Positions 42,446-51,304 are shown, numbered from the stretch's first letter. The stretch is 54,429 nt of DNA from Hankyongella sp964404985 (GCA_964404985.1 CAYOMD010000016.1:1-54429), one strand, 5' to 3'. Program-made: numbers and translations. Notes: generated by a model not told the origin, from the sequence alone.

Positions 42446-43135
42446 GTGTCCGACTTTAACGTGCTTCTTGATGGCTACCGGCGGTTCCGCAGCGATGTCT
42501 ACAATCGCCAGCGCGCCCGCTATGATGCCTTGAGCCATGTCGGCCAGTCGCCGGGCATCATGGTCATCGCCTGCTGCGACAGCCGGGTCGACCCAACCGT
42601 GATCTTCGACGCCGAGCCGGGGCAGATTTTCGTGGTGCGCAACGTCGCCAACCTGGTGCCGTCCTTCCAGTCACAGGGAAATCATTTCGGCGGCACCAGT
42701 GCGGCGCTGGAATTTGCCGTGCTCGGTCTTAAGGTCGCGCATATTGTCGTGCTCGGCCACGCCCAGTGCGGTGGTATCCGTGCAGCGATCGAGGGCAATT
42801 TCGACGAGGATGGCGACGGGCCAGGCCGCTTCAATTATATCGGGCGCTGGATGTCGCTCATCCGCCCGACCCGCGACAAGGTGATGGCTGCCTATCGCAT
42901 CATGCCGGACATGGACCCGCAGCGAGCGCTGGAGCAGGCCGCGATCCGCCAGAGTCTGGACAACCTGCGCAGCTTCCCGTTCGTCGATGCCGCGATCCGC
43001 TCCGGCGCGCTGGCGCTGCATGGCGCCTACTTCGGCATCGCGGACGGTATCCTCCATGTGCTCAGCGGGGACGCAGAGCGTTTCGAGCCGGTATCACTCG
43101 ACTGGGAGGAGGTGCAAGAGCAGGCAAACGCCTGA
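42446..43135 (+). CDS. beta-class carbonic anhydrase
   Basis: Zinc enzyme that interconverts CO2 and bicarbonate; 229 residues. Zinc ligands are in ACCDSRVDP (Cys43, Asp45-Arg47 pair) and HAQCGGI (His and Cys near 104-107); VVRNVANLVP is also conserved. It starts at a GTG with GGAG six bases upstream (MSDFNVLLDGYRRFR). Transcribed alone, between lipA and a tRNA gene. Confidence 0.95.
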   Translation: MSDFNVLLDGYRRFRSDVYNRQRARYDALSHVGQSPGIMVIACCDSRVDPTVIFDAEPGQIFVVRNVANLVPSFQSQGNHFGGTSAALEFAVLGLKVAHIVVLGHAQCGGIRAAIEGNFDEDGDGPGRFNYIGRWMSLIRPTRDKVMAAYRIMPDMDPQRALEQAAIRQSLDNLRSFPFVDAAIRSGALALHGAYFGIADGILHVLSGDAERFEPVSLDWEEVQEQANA

Positions 43136-43170
43136 AAGACGACACGACCAGTCTCAACGACGCAGCTACA

Positions 43171-43244
43171 TGGAGCGGGTAGCGGGAATCGAACCCGCGC
43201 GTTCAGCTTGGGAAGCTGACAGGCTACCATTACATCATACCCGC
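43171..43244 (-). tRNA. tRNA-Gly, anticodon CCC
   Basis: Read on the minus strand, acceptor arms GCGGGTA and TACCCGC pair fully, followed by discriminator U and an encoded CCA. The anticodon loop TTCCCAA between TCAGC and GCTGA gives anticodon CCC (glycine, codon GGG). The T-arm GCGGGTTCGAATCCCGC is complete. Length 74 bases with CCA. It lies 36 bases past the fghA stop on the same strand. Confidence 0.96.
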
Positions 43245-43280
43245 CTGAAGGCTTGGCTTAGGTGATCCGGGCGGATGGCG

Positions 43281-44135
43281 TCAAGATGCCGGCGCGCCAT
43301 TGAGGATCCGGGCATGGTGCCGCAGGTGATCGTCCACGAAGGTACTGATGAAGAAATAGCCATGATCGTAACCGGCGTGATGACGCAGCTGCACATCCTG
43401 ACCGACCTCAGCACACGCCGCCGCGAACAGCTCGGGCCGCAATTGCTCGGCCAGGAACGGGTCGTCGGTGCCCTGGTCGACCAGAATTGCCGGCATGCCA
43501 CGGCGGTCGCCTGCCCTGCGCATCAGCACACAGGCATCATGGTCCTGCCAGGCGCGGTCATCCGGCCCGAGGTAGCCCGCGAATGCCTTGCGTCCCCAGG
43601 GAACCTGGCTAGGGGCCACAATCGGCGCAAACGCGGAAATGCTGGTGAACTGCTGCGGGTACTTCAGCGCCAGTGTCAACGCGCCGTGCCCGCCCATCGA
43701 ATGCCCGAAGATGCCCTGCCGCCGCATATCAACCGGAAGCTCGGCCGCAACAATCAGCGGCAGTTCCTCAGCGATGTAGCGCTCCATCTGGAAGTGTGCA
43801 GCCCATGGGGCCATGGTCGCGTTGATGTAGAACCCCGCCCCCTGCCCAAAGTCATAGGCCGGGTCGTCGGGCACATCTGCGCCGCGCGGGCTGGTATCCG
43901 GCGCGACGATCACCAAGCCAAGCTCTGCCGCCAGGCGATAGGCCCCACCCTTCACGGTGAAATTATCCTCCGTGCAGGTGAGGCCAGACAAAAACCACAG
44001 CAAGGGTGCGCACCTAGCATGTGCCGGCACGAATGCCGAGAAGCGCATCAAGGTGCCGGTTACCGCCGACGCATGCCGGAAATAGGTCACCGTGCCGCCG
44101 AAGCAGCCGTGGCGGCTGATGATCTCAACCGACAT
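43281..44135 (-). CDS. fghA: S-formylglutathione hydrolase
   Basis: Serine hydrolase that completes glutathione-dependent formaldehyde oxidation by releasing formate; 284 residues. WFLSGLTCTEDNF near the oxyanion hole, the nucleophile GHSMGGHGAL, and HAGYDHGYFFI with the catalytic histidine fit esterase D/FghA. It shares one base with the end of the upstream dehydrogenase, so both steps of the pathway are made together. Confidence 0.96.
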   Translation of the reverse strand: MSVEIISRHGCFGGTVTYFRHASAVTGTLMRFSAFVPAHARCAPLLWFLSGLTCTEDNFTVKGGAYRLAAELGLVIVAPDTSPRGADVPDDPAYDFGQGAGFYINATMAPWAAHFQMERYIAEELPLIVAAELPVDMRRQGIFGHSMGGHGALTLALKYPQQFTSISAFAPIVAPSQVPWGRKAFAGYLGPDDRAWQDHDACVLMRRAGDRRGMPAILVDQGTDDPFLAEQLRPELFAAACAEVGQDVQLRHHAGYDHGYFFISTFVDDHLRHHARILNGAPAS

Positions 44136-45247
44136 TAGAACTTCACCACGGAGCGGATCGACGTGCCGGCATGCATCAGGTCAAAGGCGTCGTTGATGCG
44201 CTCGAGCGGCATGGTGTGGGTGATCAGGTCGTCGATGTTGATCTTGCCGTCCATGTACCAGTCTACGATCCTCGGCACGTCCGAGCGGCCACGCGCACCG
44301 CCGAACGCCGAGCCCTTCCACACCCGCCCGGTCACGAGCTGGAACGGTCGGGTGGCGATCTCCTGGCCCGCTTCCGCCACGCCGATGATGATCGACTGGC
44401 CCCAGCCGCGATGGCAGCACTCCAGCGCCTGGCGCATCACTTTCACATTGCCGGTACAGTCAAAGGAATAGTCGACCCCGCCGTCGGACAAATCCTGGAT
44501 CGCCGAGACGACCTTGTCGACACCGATCTCGTTCGGATTCAGAAAATGGGTCATACCGAATTTCTGCGCCATCGGCTGTTTGGACGAGTTGATGTCGATG
44601 CCGATAATCTTGTCAGCACCCACCATCCGCGCACCCTGGATGACATTGAGGCCGATCCCGCCCAGCCCGAACACGGCCACCGTCGCCCCGGGTTCAACCT
44701 TGGCTGTGTAGAGCACCGCGCCGATGCCGGTGGTGACGCCGCAGCCGATGTAGCAGATCTTGTCGAACGGGGCATCCTGCCGGACCTTGGCGAGCGCGAT
44801 CTCCGGCATCACCGTGAAGTTGGAGAAGGTCGAGCAGCCCATGTAGTGATAGAGCGCCGCGCCGTTTCTTTGAAACCGGCTGGTGCCATCCGGCATCACG
44901 CCCCTGCCCTGGGTCGCGCGGATCGCGGTGCACAGGTTGGACTTCTGACTGAGGCAGGTTTTGCAGGACCGGCATTCCGGCGTGTAGAGCGGGATCACAT
45001 GATCACCGGGCTTCACGCTGGTCACGCCCGCGCCGACCTCGCGTACGATGCCTGCGCCCTCGTGGCCCAGGATCGAGGGGAAAATCCCTTCCGAATCCTT
45101 GCCTTCCAGGGTGTAGGCGTCCGTGTGGCAGATGCCGGTGGCCATGATCTCGACCAGCACTTCGCCCGGCTTCGGGCCGTCGAGCGTGACCTCCTCAATC
45201 ACCAGCGGCTGATTCGGGGCGACGGCGATAGCGGCGCGAGTCTTCAT
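44135..45247 (-). CDS. frmA: S-(hydroxymethyl)glutathione dehydrogenase / class III alcohol dehydrogenase
   Basis: Oxidises the formaldehyde-glutathione adduct; 370 residues. Catalytic zinc site in TGICHTDAYTL and GHEGAG, structural zinc cysteines in CRSCKTCLSQKSNLC, NAD fold GLGGIGLNVIQGA, and the class III segment FGGARGRSDVP near the C-terminus. AGGA precedes the ATG. It lies nine bases after lpdA and overlaps fghA. Confidence 0.97.
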   Translation of the reverse strand: MKTRAAIAVAPNQPLVIEEVTLDGPKPGEVLVEIMATGICHTDAYTLEGKDSEGIFPSILGHEGAGIVREVGAGVTSVKPGDHVIPLYTPECRSCKTCLSQKSNLCTAIRATQGRGVMPDGTSRFQRNGAALYHYMGCSTFSNFTVMPEIALAKVRQDAPFDKICYIGCGVTTGIGAVLYTAKVEPGATVAVFGLGGIGLNVIQGARMVGADKIIGIDINSSKQPMAQKFGMTHFLNPNEIGVDKVVSAIQDLSDGGVDYSFDCTGNVKVMRQALECCHRGWGQSIIIGVAEAGQEIATRPFQLVTGRVWKGSAFGGARGRSDVPRIVDWYMDGKINIDDLITHTMPLERINDAFDLMHAGTSIRSVVKF

Positions 45248-45256
45248 GGCGGGTTC

Positions 45257-46654
45257 CTAATAGTGGATGGCGCGACCGTAGGCGTCGAGCACACTTTCGT
45301 GCATCATCTCCGAAAGGGTCGGGTGCGGGAACACCGTGTGCATCAACTCGGCCTCCGTCGTCTCCAGGGACTTGGCGACCGCATAGCCCTGAATCAGCTC
45401 GGTAACTTCGGCCCCGACCATGTGCGCGCCGAGCAGCTCGCCCGTCTTGGCATCGAACACAGTCTTGATGAGGCCATCCGCCTCACCAAGCGCAATCGCC
45501 TTGCCGTTGCCGGCAAACGGGAACCGCCCGACCTTGACCGTATAGCCGGCCTCTTTCGCCTTGGCCTCGGTCAGGCCGACGCTGGCGACCTGCGGGCGGC
45601 AGTAGGTGCAGCCGGGGATGTTGGACTTCTCAAGAGGATGGACGCCCTTGACCCCAGCCATGGTCTCAACCGCGATCACGCCCTCATGGCTCGCCTTGTG
45701 CGCCAGCCAAGGCGCACCGGTCACGTCGCCAATAGCCCAGAGACCCTCGACACCGGTGCGGCCATAGCCATCGGTGACGATGTGACCGCGCTCGATCTTG
45801 ACGCCCAGTGCTTCCAGACCAAGCCCCTCGCTGTTCCCGACGATGCCAATCGCCAGAATCACCCGGTCGAACACAAGGTCCTCGCTTTTGCCGCCTGCCT
45901 CGATGGTGGCGGTCACGCTGTCCTTGCCCGGCACGAGCTTGGTCACACCGGCCCCGGTTTTGAGCGTCATGCCCTGTTTGGTGAGCGCCTTGTGCATGAA
46001 GGTGGAAATCTCGGCGTCCTCAACGGGCAGGATGCGATCCAGCATCTCGACGATGGTCACCTTGGCTCCCATGTCGGAATAGAAGCTGGCGAACTCGACA
46101 CCGATCGCCCCGGAGCCGATCACCAGCAGCGATTTCGGCATGATCTCCGGCGTCATGGCGTGCTTGTAGGTCCAGACCAGTTTGCCGTCCGCCTTCAGGT
46201 GCGGCAGTTCGCGGGCCCGCGCGCCGGTCGCGACGATGATGTTTTTCGCCGCGAGATCGGCAACCGTCTTGCCGTCTTTGGAAACCGCGACCTTGCCCTT
46301 CGCCGGCAGGGTCGCGGTGCCGTCAAACACCGTCACCTTGTTCTTCTTGAGCAGGTGCTTGACGCCACCGTTGAGCTGGCCGGCGACCCCGCGCGAGCGC
46401 TTGACGACCGCCGCCAGATCGAACCCCACATTCTCTGCCTTCAGGCCATAGTCGGCAGCGTGATCGAGATAATGCTTGATCTCGGAGGAGCGCAGCAGGG
46501 CCTTGGTCGGGATGCAGCCCCAGTTCAGGCAGATGCCGCCCAGATGCTCGCGCTCGACGAGAGCCGCCCTCAGGCCCAGTTGCGCTGCGCGGATCGCCGC
46601 GACGTAACCGCCCGGCCCGCCGCCGATAACAACAAGATCAAACTGGTCCACCAT
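45257..46654 (-). CDS. lpdA: dihydrolipoyl dehydrogenase (E3)
   Basis: FAD enzyme that reoxidises the lipoyl groups of 2-oxoacid dehydrogenase complexes; 465 residues. FAD motif VIGGGPGGYVAAIRAAQLG, redox disulfide GGICLNWGCIPTKAL, NAD motif VIGSGAIGVEFA, and C-terminal HPTLSE with the catalytic histidine. The ATG at 46654 has AAAGG upstream and overlaps the PIN gene by 17 bases; 11 more upstream codons are rejected. It probably serves the pdhABC complex nearby. Confidence 0.97.
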   Translation of the reverse strand: MVDQFDLVVIGGGPGGYVAAIRAAQLGLRAALVEREHLGGICLNWGCIPTKALLRSSEIKHYLDHAADYGLKAENVGFDLAAVVKRSRGVAGQLNGGVKHLLKKNKVTVFDGTATLPAKGKVAVSKDGKTVADLAAKNIIVATGARARELPHLKADGKLVWTYKHAMTPEIMPKSLLVIGSGAIGVEFASFYSDMGAKVTIVEMLDRILPVEDAEISTFMHKALTKQGMTLKTGAGVTKLVPGKDSVTATIEAGGKSEDLVFDRVILAIGIVGNSEGLGLEALGVKIERGHIVTDGYGRTGVEGLWAIGDVTGAPWLAHKASHEGVIAVETMAGVKGVHPLEKSNIPGCTYCRPQVASVGLTEAKAKEAGYTVKVGRFPFAGNGKAIALGEADGLIKTVFDAKTGELLGAHMVGAEVTELIQGYAVAKSLETTEAELMHTVFPHPTLSEMMHESVLDAYGRAIHY

Positions 46655-47078
46655 TTTGGGGCCTTTCGGTAGAGATGGGAGATGCAAGGTTCAGGACATT
46701 GCGGGTCGACCAGACGGGGACGCCGACGCCGAAGAAGTCGCGGTCGTCACTCCAGATATCGGCCTCGTATCCGAGAGCGGCCGCAAGCACTGGCCAGTCC
46801 GACGCGCCGCCTTGAGCCAACCGCGCCAAGGCAGCCGGTGCAGCATCAGCCAGTGAATCCGGCTCGATTACTGCGAAAAGGGAGAGCAGATCGCCCGTCT
46901 CTGCCCTGCTTTGCGCTTCATCGAGGCCGAACACCCGCTGGAGCACGCGGTCGCACTCCGCGGCATTGTAGCGGGTCGTCAGCAGATCGATACCGGCCCG
47001 GGTGAGACCCGCGGCCAAATGCATGGCCCGGCCCTGACTGCAGCGGACAAGGATGTTGGTGTCGGTCACCAGCCGCAT
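46638..47078 (-). CDS. PIN-domain toxin, VapC-like
   Basis: A 146-residue PIN ribonuclease. The fold's acidic residues appear in LVTDTNILV (Asp6), the mid-protein AECDRVLQ, ASDWPVLAAAL and IWSDDRDFFG. Many PIN toxins cut tRNA or rRNA; the target here is unknown. It follows the antitoxin after 10 bases and its last 17 bases overlap lpdA, so toxin and lpdA may share a transcript. Confidence 0.88.
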   Translation of the reverse strand: MRLVTDTNILVRCSQGRAMHLAAGLTRAGIDLLTTRYNAAECDRVLQRVFGLDEAQSRAETGDLLSLFAVIEPDSLADAAPAALARLAQGGASDWPVLAAALGYEADIWSDDRDFFGVGVPVWSTRNVLNLASPISTERPQNGGPV

Positions 47079-47088
47079 CTGGGCGCAA

Positions 47089-47349
47089 TCATGGCTTGAT
47101 CAGCTCGCCATCGGGGCTAAGGCCGAAGGCGATCATCCGTGCCTGCCAATCTGGTGTACGGGCGCGCCAGTCTTCCTGGTGGCGTTCGCGCCGCTCGAGC
47201 CAGGCGTCAACATCTTCGACCGACACACGGCATCCGGTATCGGGCACATAGCGACCGACACGCCGGCCATGCTGGGTGATAACGACGACTTCGTCCCCTT
47301 CGGCGACTTCGCTGATGCGCTCGCGAAATTCCTTTATGCCCATCTTCAT
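47089..47349 (-). CDS. Phd/YefM-type antitoxin
   Basis: An 86-residue antitoxin paired with the PIN toxin. MKMGIKEFRERISEVAEGDE and VVITQHGRRVGRYVP match the DNA-binding Phd/YefM N-terminal fold; the C-terminal half is charged and likely wraps the toxin. The ATG at 47349 was chosen because GGAG lies upstream; a 17-codon extension would read through the operator. A perfect 8-bp inverted repeat 13 bases upstream is a likely binding site for autoregulation. Confidence 0.85.
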   Translation of the reverse strand: MKMGIKEFRERISEVAEGDEVVVITQHGRRVGRYVPDTGCRVSVEDVDAWLERRERHQEDWRARTPDWQARMIAFGLSPDGELIKP

Positions 47350-47361
47350 GGCAGCCGCTCC

Positions 47362-47388
47362 AAAAGTGTCACCAGTAGATACACTTTT
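47362..47388. promoter_or_regulatory. palindromic operator of the toxin-antitoxin pair
   Basis: AAAAGTGT (47362-47369) and ACACTTTT (47381-47388) form a perfect inverted repeat with an 11-base spacer, centres about two helical turns apart. It lies between the pdhC stop (47397) and the antitoxin start (47349), where a Phd-type antitoxin would repress its own promoter. Confidence 0.6.
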
Positions 47389-47396
47389 CAGTGGCC

Positions 47397-48656
47397 TCAC
47401 GCCAGCATCAGCAGGGGTTCTTCGATCAGGCGCTTGAACTCGGCGAGGAACGCCGCACCAATCGCGCCGTCGAGCACCCGGTGGTCGACCGAGAGCGTCA
47501 CCGACATGACTGTTGCAATGGTGATTGCGCCGTTCTTCACCACCGCGCGCTGCTCTCCAGCCCCAACCGCAAGGATCGCACCCTGCGGTGGATTGATGAC
47601 GGCTTCGAACTGCTTGATGCCCATCATGCCGAGGTTCGAGAGCGAGAAGGTGCCGCCCTGATAATCCTCGGGCATCAGCTTGCCGTCGCGCGCTTTCTCG
47701 GCCAGCGTTTTCATCTCTGTGGAAATGTCGGCCAGCCCTTTGGTGCAGGCCCCGCGTATGACCGGGGTCACCAGCCCGCCGGGCACGGCAACCGCGACCG
47801 AAATGTCGGCACGCTGGAAACGGTACATCCTGTCGCCCGCGAACATGGCATTGGCATCCGGCACCTTCTTCAGGGTCAGGCCGCAGGCACGGATGATGAA
47901 ATCATTGACCGAGAGCTTGACCCCCTGCTTCTCCAGCGCGGTGTTCAGTGCCTTGCGGCTGGACATCAGCGCATCCAGCTCGACATCCACCGTCAGGTAG
48001 AAATGCGGCACCGTCGATTTAGACTCCGCCATCCGCTTGGCGATCACCTTGCGCATGCCCGGCAGCTTGATTTCCTCGAACGGCACATCGGCTGGAGGGG
48101 TGAAGTCCCCAACAGGTGCTGATGGTTTGACCGACACCGGTACAGGTGCCGCAGCAACGGGTGCATGGCCCACCACATCCGCCTTGACGATGCGCCCGCC
48201 CGGTCCGGTGCCGGACAAGGTGCCAAGGTCGATACCCTTGTCAGCAGCGATGCGCCGTGCCAGCGGCGAGGCTTTTACCCGGTCCCCGTCCGCCGCTTTC
48301 GGCTGAGGGCTTGCGACCACCAGGCTCGGCGTGGTCAGCGTGATGGTCGCCGGCATCGCTGGTGCTGCCTCGACCTTTGCAGGCGCGGGTTGCGATGCGG
48401 CGGACGCATCTTCCCCCTCGCCCAGCAGCACGGCGATACGGGTGCCAACCTTTACATCCTCGGTGCCCTCCGCCACGAGGATGCTGCCGATGACCCCCTC
48501 ATCGACGGCCTCAAACTCCATCGTTGCCTTGTCGGTCTCGATTTCCGCCATCACCTGGCCGGATTTGACGGTATCGCCGGGCTTGACCAGCCATTTGGCG
48601 AGCGTCCCGGCTTCCATGGTCGGGCTCAGCGCAGGCATCATAATGTCAATGGGCAT
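47397..48656 (-). CDS. pdhC: pyruvate dehydrogenase E2, dihydrolipoamide acetyltransferase
   Basis: Core of the pyruvate dehydrogenase complex; 419 residues. One N-terminal lipoyl domain (lipoyl-lysine in ETDKATMEF near 43), an Ala/Pro/Val linker, the E1/E3-binding domain (ASPLARRIAADKGIDL), a second linker, and the acetyltransferase core ending with the catalytic DHRVLDGAIGA. A perfect AGGAGG lies five bases before the ATG. It follows pdhB; lpdA is separated from it by the toxin-antitoxin genes. Confidence 0.97.
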   Translation of the reverse strand: MPIDIMMPALSPTMEAGTLAKWLVKPGDTVKSGQVMAEIETDKATMEFEAVDEGVIGSILVAEGTEDVKVGTRIAVLLGEGEDASAASQPAPAKVEAAPAMPATITLTTPSLVVASPQPKAADGDRVKASPLARRIAADKGIDLGTLSGTGPGGRIVKADVVGHAPVAAAPVPVSVKPSAPVGDFTPPADVPFEEIKLPGMRKVIAKRMAESKSTVPHFYLTVDVELDALMSSRKALNTALEKQGVKLSVNDFIIRACGLTLKKVPDANAMFAGDRMYRFQRADISVAVAVPGGLVTPVIRGACTKGLADISTEMKTLAEKARDGKLMPEDYQGGTFSLSNLGMMGIKQFEAVINPPQGAILAVGAGEQRAVVKNGAITIATVMSVTLSVDHRVLDGAIGAAFLAEFKRLIEEPLLMLA

Positions 48657-48691
48657 ATAGCCTCCTCAACAGGGTTGCAGGAGCAAAGGTC

Positions 48692-50071
48692 TCAGCGGTA
48701 GCAGACGGTCCTGACGGCAACGACGACATCATCGGCCTTCAGAAGCGCCAGTTTTTCCAGATTATTCGCGTACGGCAGCGGCACGTCCTTGTCGGTCACG
48801 CGCAGAACCGGCGCATCAAGGTCGTCAAAGCCGTCCTCCATGCAGATGGCCATGATCTCGGAGGACACCGAGAATTGCGGCCAGGCCTCCTCGACACAGA
48901 CCAGGCGGTTGGTCTTTTTCAGGGAGGCGAGAATTGTCGCCCGGTCCAGCGGCCGGATGGTACGCAGGTCGATCACCTCCGCGCTGATCCCCTCGGCGGC
49001 CAAAGTCTCGGCTGCCTCCAGCGCAATGCCGACGGCAATCGAATAGGCAACCAACGTCACGTCCGTGCCCTCGCGCACGATGCGCGCCTTGCCGATCGGC
49101 AGCATATAGTCATCCACCTGCGGGACATCGAACGAACGCCCGTAGACCAGTTCATTCTCCAGAAACACCACCGGGTCCGGCGAGCGGATCGCCGCCTTCA
49201 GGAGGCCCTTGCAGTCCGCTGCATCGTAGGGCGCGATCACGATCAAGCCGGGCACATGGCTGTACCAGGCGGCATAGTTCTGGCTGTGCTGGGCAGCGAC
49301 CCGGCTGGCTGCACCATTTGGTCCGCGAAACACGATCGGGCAGCGCATCTGCCCGCCCGACATATAGTTGGTCTTGGCAGCCGAGTTGATAATGTGGTCG
49401 ATCGCCTGCATGGCGAAGTTCATGGTCATGAACTCGACGACTGGCTTAAGGCCGCCCATGGCCGCACCGACGCCGACGCCGGCAAAACCATGCTCGGTGA
49501 TCGGCGTGTCGATGACGCGCTGGGGCCCGAACTCCTGCAGCAGCCCCTGCGTGACCTTGTAGGCCCCTTGGTATTCCGCAACTTCCTCGCCCATAACGAA
49601 CACGGTGGAGTCGCGGCGCATTTCCTCAGCCATGGCGTCCCGCAAGGCCTCGCGGACCGTCATCTTGACGAAGCTGGTGCCGACGGGCAGCGCGGGGTCT
49701 GCCGGGCGGGGTGCCACAGCAGGGGCAGTAATGGCTGGCTCTGCAGGGGAAGTCATGGACGCTGCTGGCGCAGGAGCAGGAGCATGCTGCGCAACAATCT
49801 GCTGTGCTGCAACGGGTGCGGCACTCTCACCCTCTGCCAGCAGGGTTGCTATCCGGGTCCCGACCTTCACATTCTCTGTGCCCTCAGCCACCAGGATCGC
49901 ACCGATCACACCCTCGTCAACCGCCTCGAACTCCATGGTTGCCTTGTCGGTTTCGATCTCGGCCAGCACCTGGCCCGTTTTGACGGTATCGCCGGCCCTC
50001 ACCAGCCACTTGGCCAGCGTCCCCTCCTCCATGGTCGGGCTCATCGCAGGAAGCAGAATATCGAGCGGCAT
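48692..50071 (-). CDS. pdhB: pyruvate dehydrogenase E1 beta subunit with N-terminal lipoyl domain
   Basis: A 459-residue subunit. Residues 1-~80 are a lipoyl domain (LLPAMSPTMEEGTLAKWLV, ETDKATMEFEAVDEG), nearly a copy of that in pdhC; after an Ala/Pro-rich linker, E1 beta starts near TSFVKMTVREALRDAM and includes VFVMGEEVAEYQGAYKVTQ and the C-terminal DAPVLRVTDKDVPLPYA. This lipoylated E1 beta is typical of alphaproteobacteria. The ATG shares one base with the pdhA stop (TGATG); a TTG one codon earlier is unlikely. Confidence 0.97.
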   Translation of the reverse strand: MPLDILLPAMSPTMEEGTLAKWLVRAGDTVKTGQVLAEIETDKATMEFEAVDEGVIGAILVAEGTENVKVGTRIATLLAEGESAAPVAAQQIVAQHAPAPAPAASMTSPAEPAITAPAVAPRPADPALPVGTSFVKMTVREALRDAMAEEMRRDSTVFVMGEEVAEYQGAYKVTQGLLQEFGPQRVIDTPITEHGFAGVGVGAAMGGLKPVVEFMTMNFAMQAIDHIINSAAKTNYMSGGQMRCPIVFRGPNGAASRVAAQHSQNYAAWYSHVPGLIVIAPYDAADCKGLLKAAIRSPDPVVFLENELVYGRSFDVPQVDDYMLPIGKARIVREGTDVTLVAYSIAVGIALEAAETLAAEGISAEVIDLRTIRPLDRATILASLKKTNRLVCVEEAWPQFSVSSEIMAICMEDGFDDLDAPVLRVTDKDVPLPYANNLEKLALLKADDVVVAVRTVCYR

Positions 50072-51147
50072 CAATAGGACTCCACGAGAATGTCGGTGTA
50101 GAGCTCGGACGCATCCGGCTCGGGGCTCGATTGGGCAAAGTCGGCTGCATCGGTGACGACATCGCGCAGACGCTTGTCGATGGCCTTCAGTTCCTCCTCG
50201 GTCACGCCCATGGCCAGCAACTTGGCCTTGGCACCCTCGATGGGGTCCGACTTCTCGCGCATGGCGTCCACTTCCTCGCGCGTGCGGTACTTGGCGGGGT
50301 CAGACATCGAATGGCCACGATACCGATAGGTCATCAGCTCCAGCAGCAGCGGCCCCTTGCCGGCGCGCACCCACTCCAGCGCGCGCTCGGCCGCACCGCG
50401 AACCTCCAGCACGTCCATGCCGTTCACCTGCAGGCCGGGGACACGGAAGCTCTCGCCGCGCCGGAACAGCTCGCGCTCGGCGGACGAACGCCCGACACTG
50501 GTCCCCATGGCATATTGATTATTCTCGATGATGTAGATGATCGGCAGCTTCCACAGCTCGGCCATGTTGAAGCTCTCGTAGACCTGCCCCTGGTTCGAGG
50601 CGCCATCGCCGAAATAGGCCAGGCTCACACCGCCATCCTGCTGATATTTGTGCGCAAAGGCCAGACCGGTCCCCAGGCTGACCTGCGCGCCCACAATGCC
50701 ATGCCCGCCATAGAACCGGTGCTCGACCGAGAACATGTGCATCGAGCCGCCCTTGCCCTTGGAGATGCCGCCGGACCGGCCAGTCAGCTCTGCCATAACG
50801 GCACGCGGGGAGATGCCGCACATCAGCATGTGGCCGTGGTCGCGGTAGCCGGTGATGACGCTGTCAACCGGCTTCAAAGCCGACTGAAGACCGACCACAA
50901 CGGCTTCCTGACCGATGTAGAGGTGGCAGAATCCGCCGATCAACCCGAGGCCATAGAGCTGGCCTGCCCGCTCCTCGAAGCGGCGGATCAGGAGCATTTG
51001 TTCGTAGAATGTCAGCAATTCCTCGCGGGATGCAGGGTATGCCGCCGGGTAAGTCGGGCAGTCGAACCGCGTGGTCTGGCGCGCCGGATCGACCGCCCCC
51101 GCACTGGCCGAAGCCGTGTTCGACTTAGATCGTGTTGCTCGCGCCAT
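50071..51147 (-). CDS. pdhA: pyruvate dehydrogenase E1 alpha subunit
   Basis: Thiamine-diphosphate subunit that decarboxylates pyruvate; 358 residues from the ATG at 51147, which has GGGGA upstream. The TPP motif GDGASNQGQVYESFNMAELW ends in ENNQ, and the phosphorylation-loop-like YRYRGHSMSDPAKYRTREEV is present. The frame stays open for 135 codons upstream but those residues are not E1-like and contain the promoter region, so they are rejected. Confidence 0.97.
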   Translation of the reverse strand: MARATRSKSNTASASAGAVDPARQTTRFDCPTYPAAYPASREELLTFYEQMLLIRRFEERAGQLYGLGLIGGFCHLYIGQEAVVVGLQSALKPVDSVITGYRDHGHMLMCGISPRAVMAELTGRSGGISKGKGGSMHMFSVEHRFYGGHGIVGAQVSLGTGLAFAHKYQQDGGVSLAYFGDGASNQGQVYESFNMAELWKLPIIYIIENNQYAMGTSVGRSSAERELFRRGESFRVPGLQVNGMDVLEVRGAAERALEWVRAGKGPLLLELMTYRYRGHSMSDPAKYRTREEVDAMREKSDPIEGAKAKLLAMGVTEEELKAIDKRLRDVVTDAADFAQSSPEPDASELYTDILVESY

Positions 51148-51204
51148 GCACAGTCCCCACCATGAAGGGTTGCCCGGCGCTGAGGTGCGCCCTTGGGTGA
51201 GACT

Positions 51205-51232
51205 GTTATAGCGCGACACGCCCTGTCGCCAA
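51205..51232 (-). promoter_or_regulatory. candidate pdhA promoter
   Basis: On the minus strand TTGGCG (51232-51227) and TATAAC (51210-51205) are 16 bases apart; TATAAC differs from the -10 consensus at one position. Transcription would begin about 50 bases before the pdhA ATG. It is the best such match in the ftsB-pdhA gap. Confidence 0.5.
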
Positions 51233-51261
51233 GCCGAAAGCATGCGCGCAGAAAGTTTCTC

Positions 51262-51279
51262 TTGACACGAATCTGTCAA
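51262..51279. promoter_or_regulatory. perfect palindrome upstream of the pdhA promoter
   Basis: TTGACACGAATCTGTCAA has perfect 6-base arms (TTGACA / TGTCAA) around a 6-base spacer. It is ~30 bases upstream of the candidate -35 box of pdhA and 17 bases short of the ftsB-like stop codon at 51305 on its far side. The spacing is too wide for an FNR/CRP site. A dimeric regulator site is plausible; which regulator is unknown. Confidence 0.45.
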
Positions 51280-51304
51280 AGAATTCGGCGTGTTGCCTTG
51301 AAAC

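Noticed and set aside
51262..51279. FNR/CRP-type box before pdhA
   Set aside because: Those sites have TTGA(C/T) half-sites separated by four bases; here the half-sites are eight bases apart when counted the same way.
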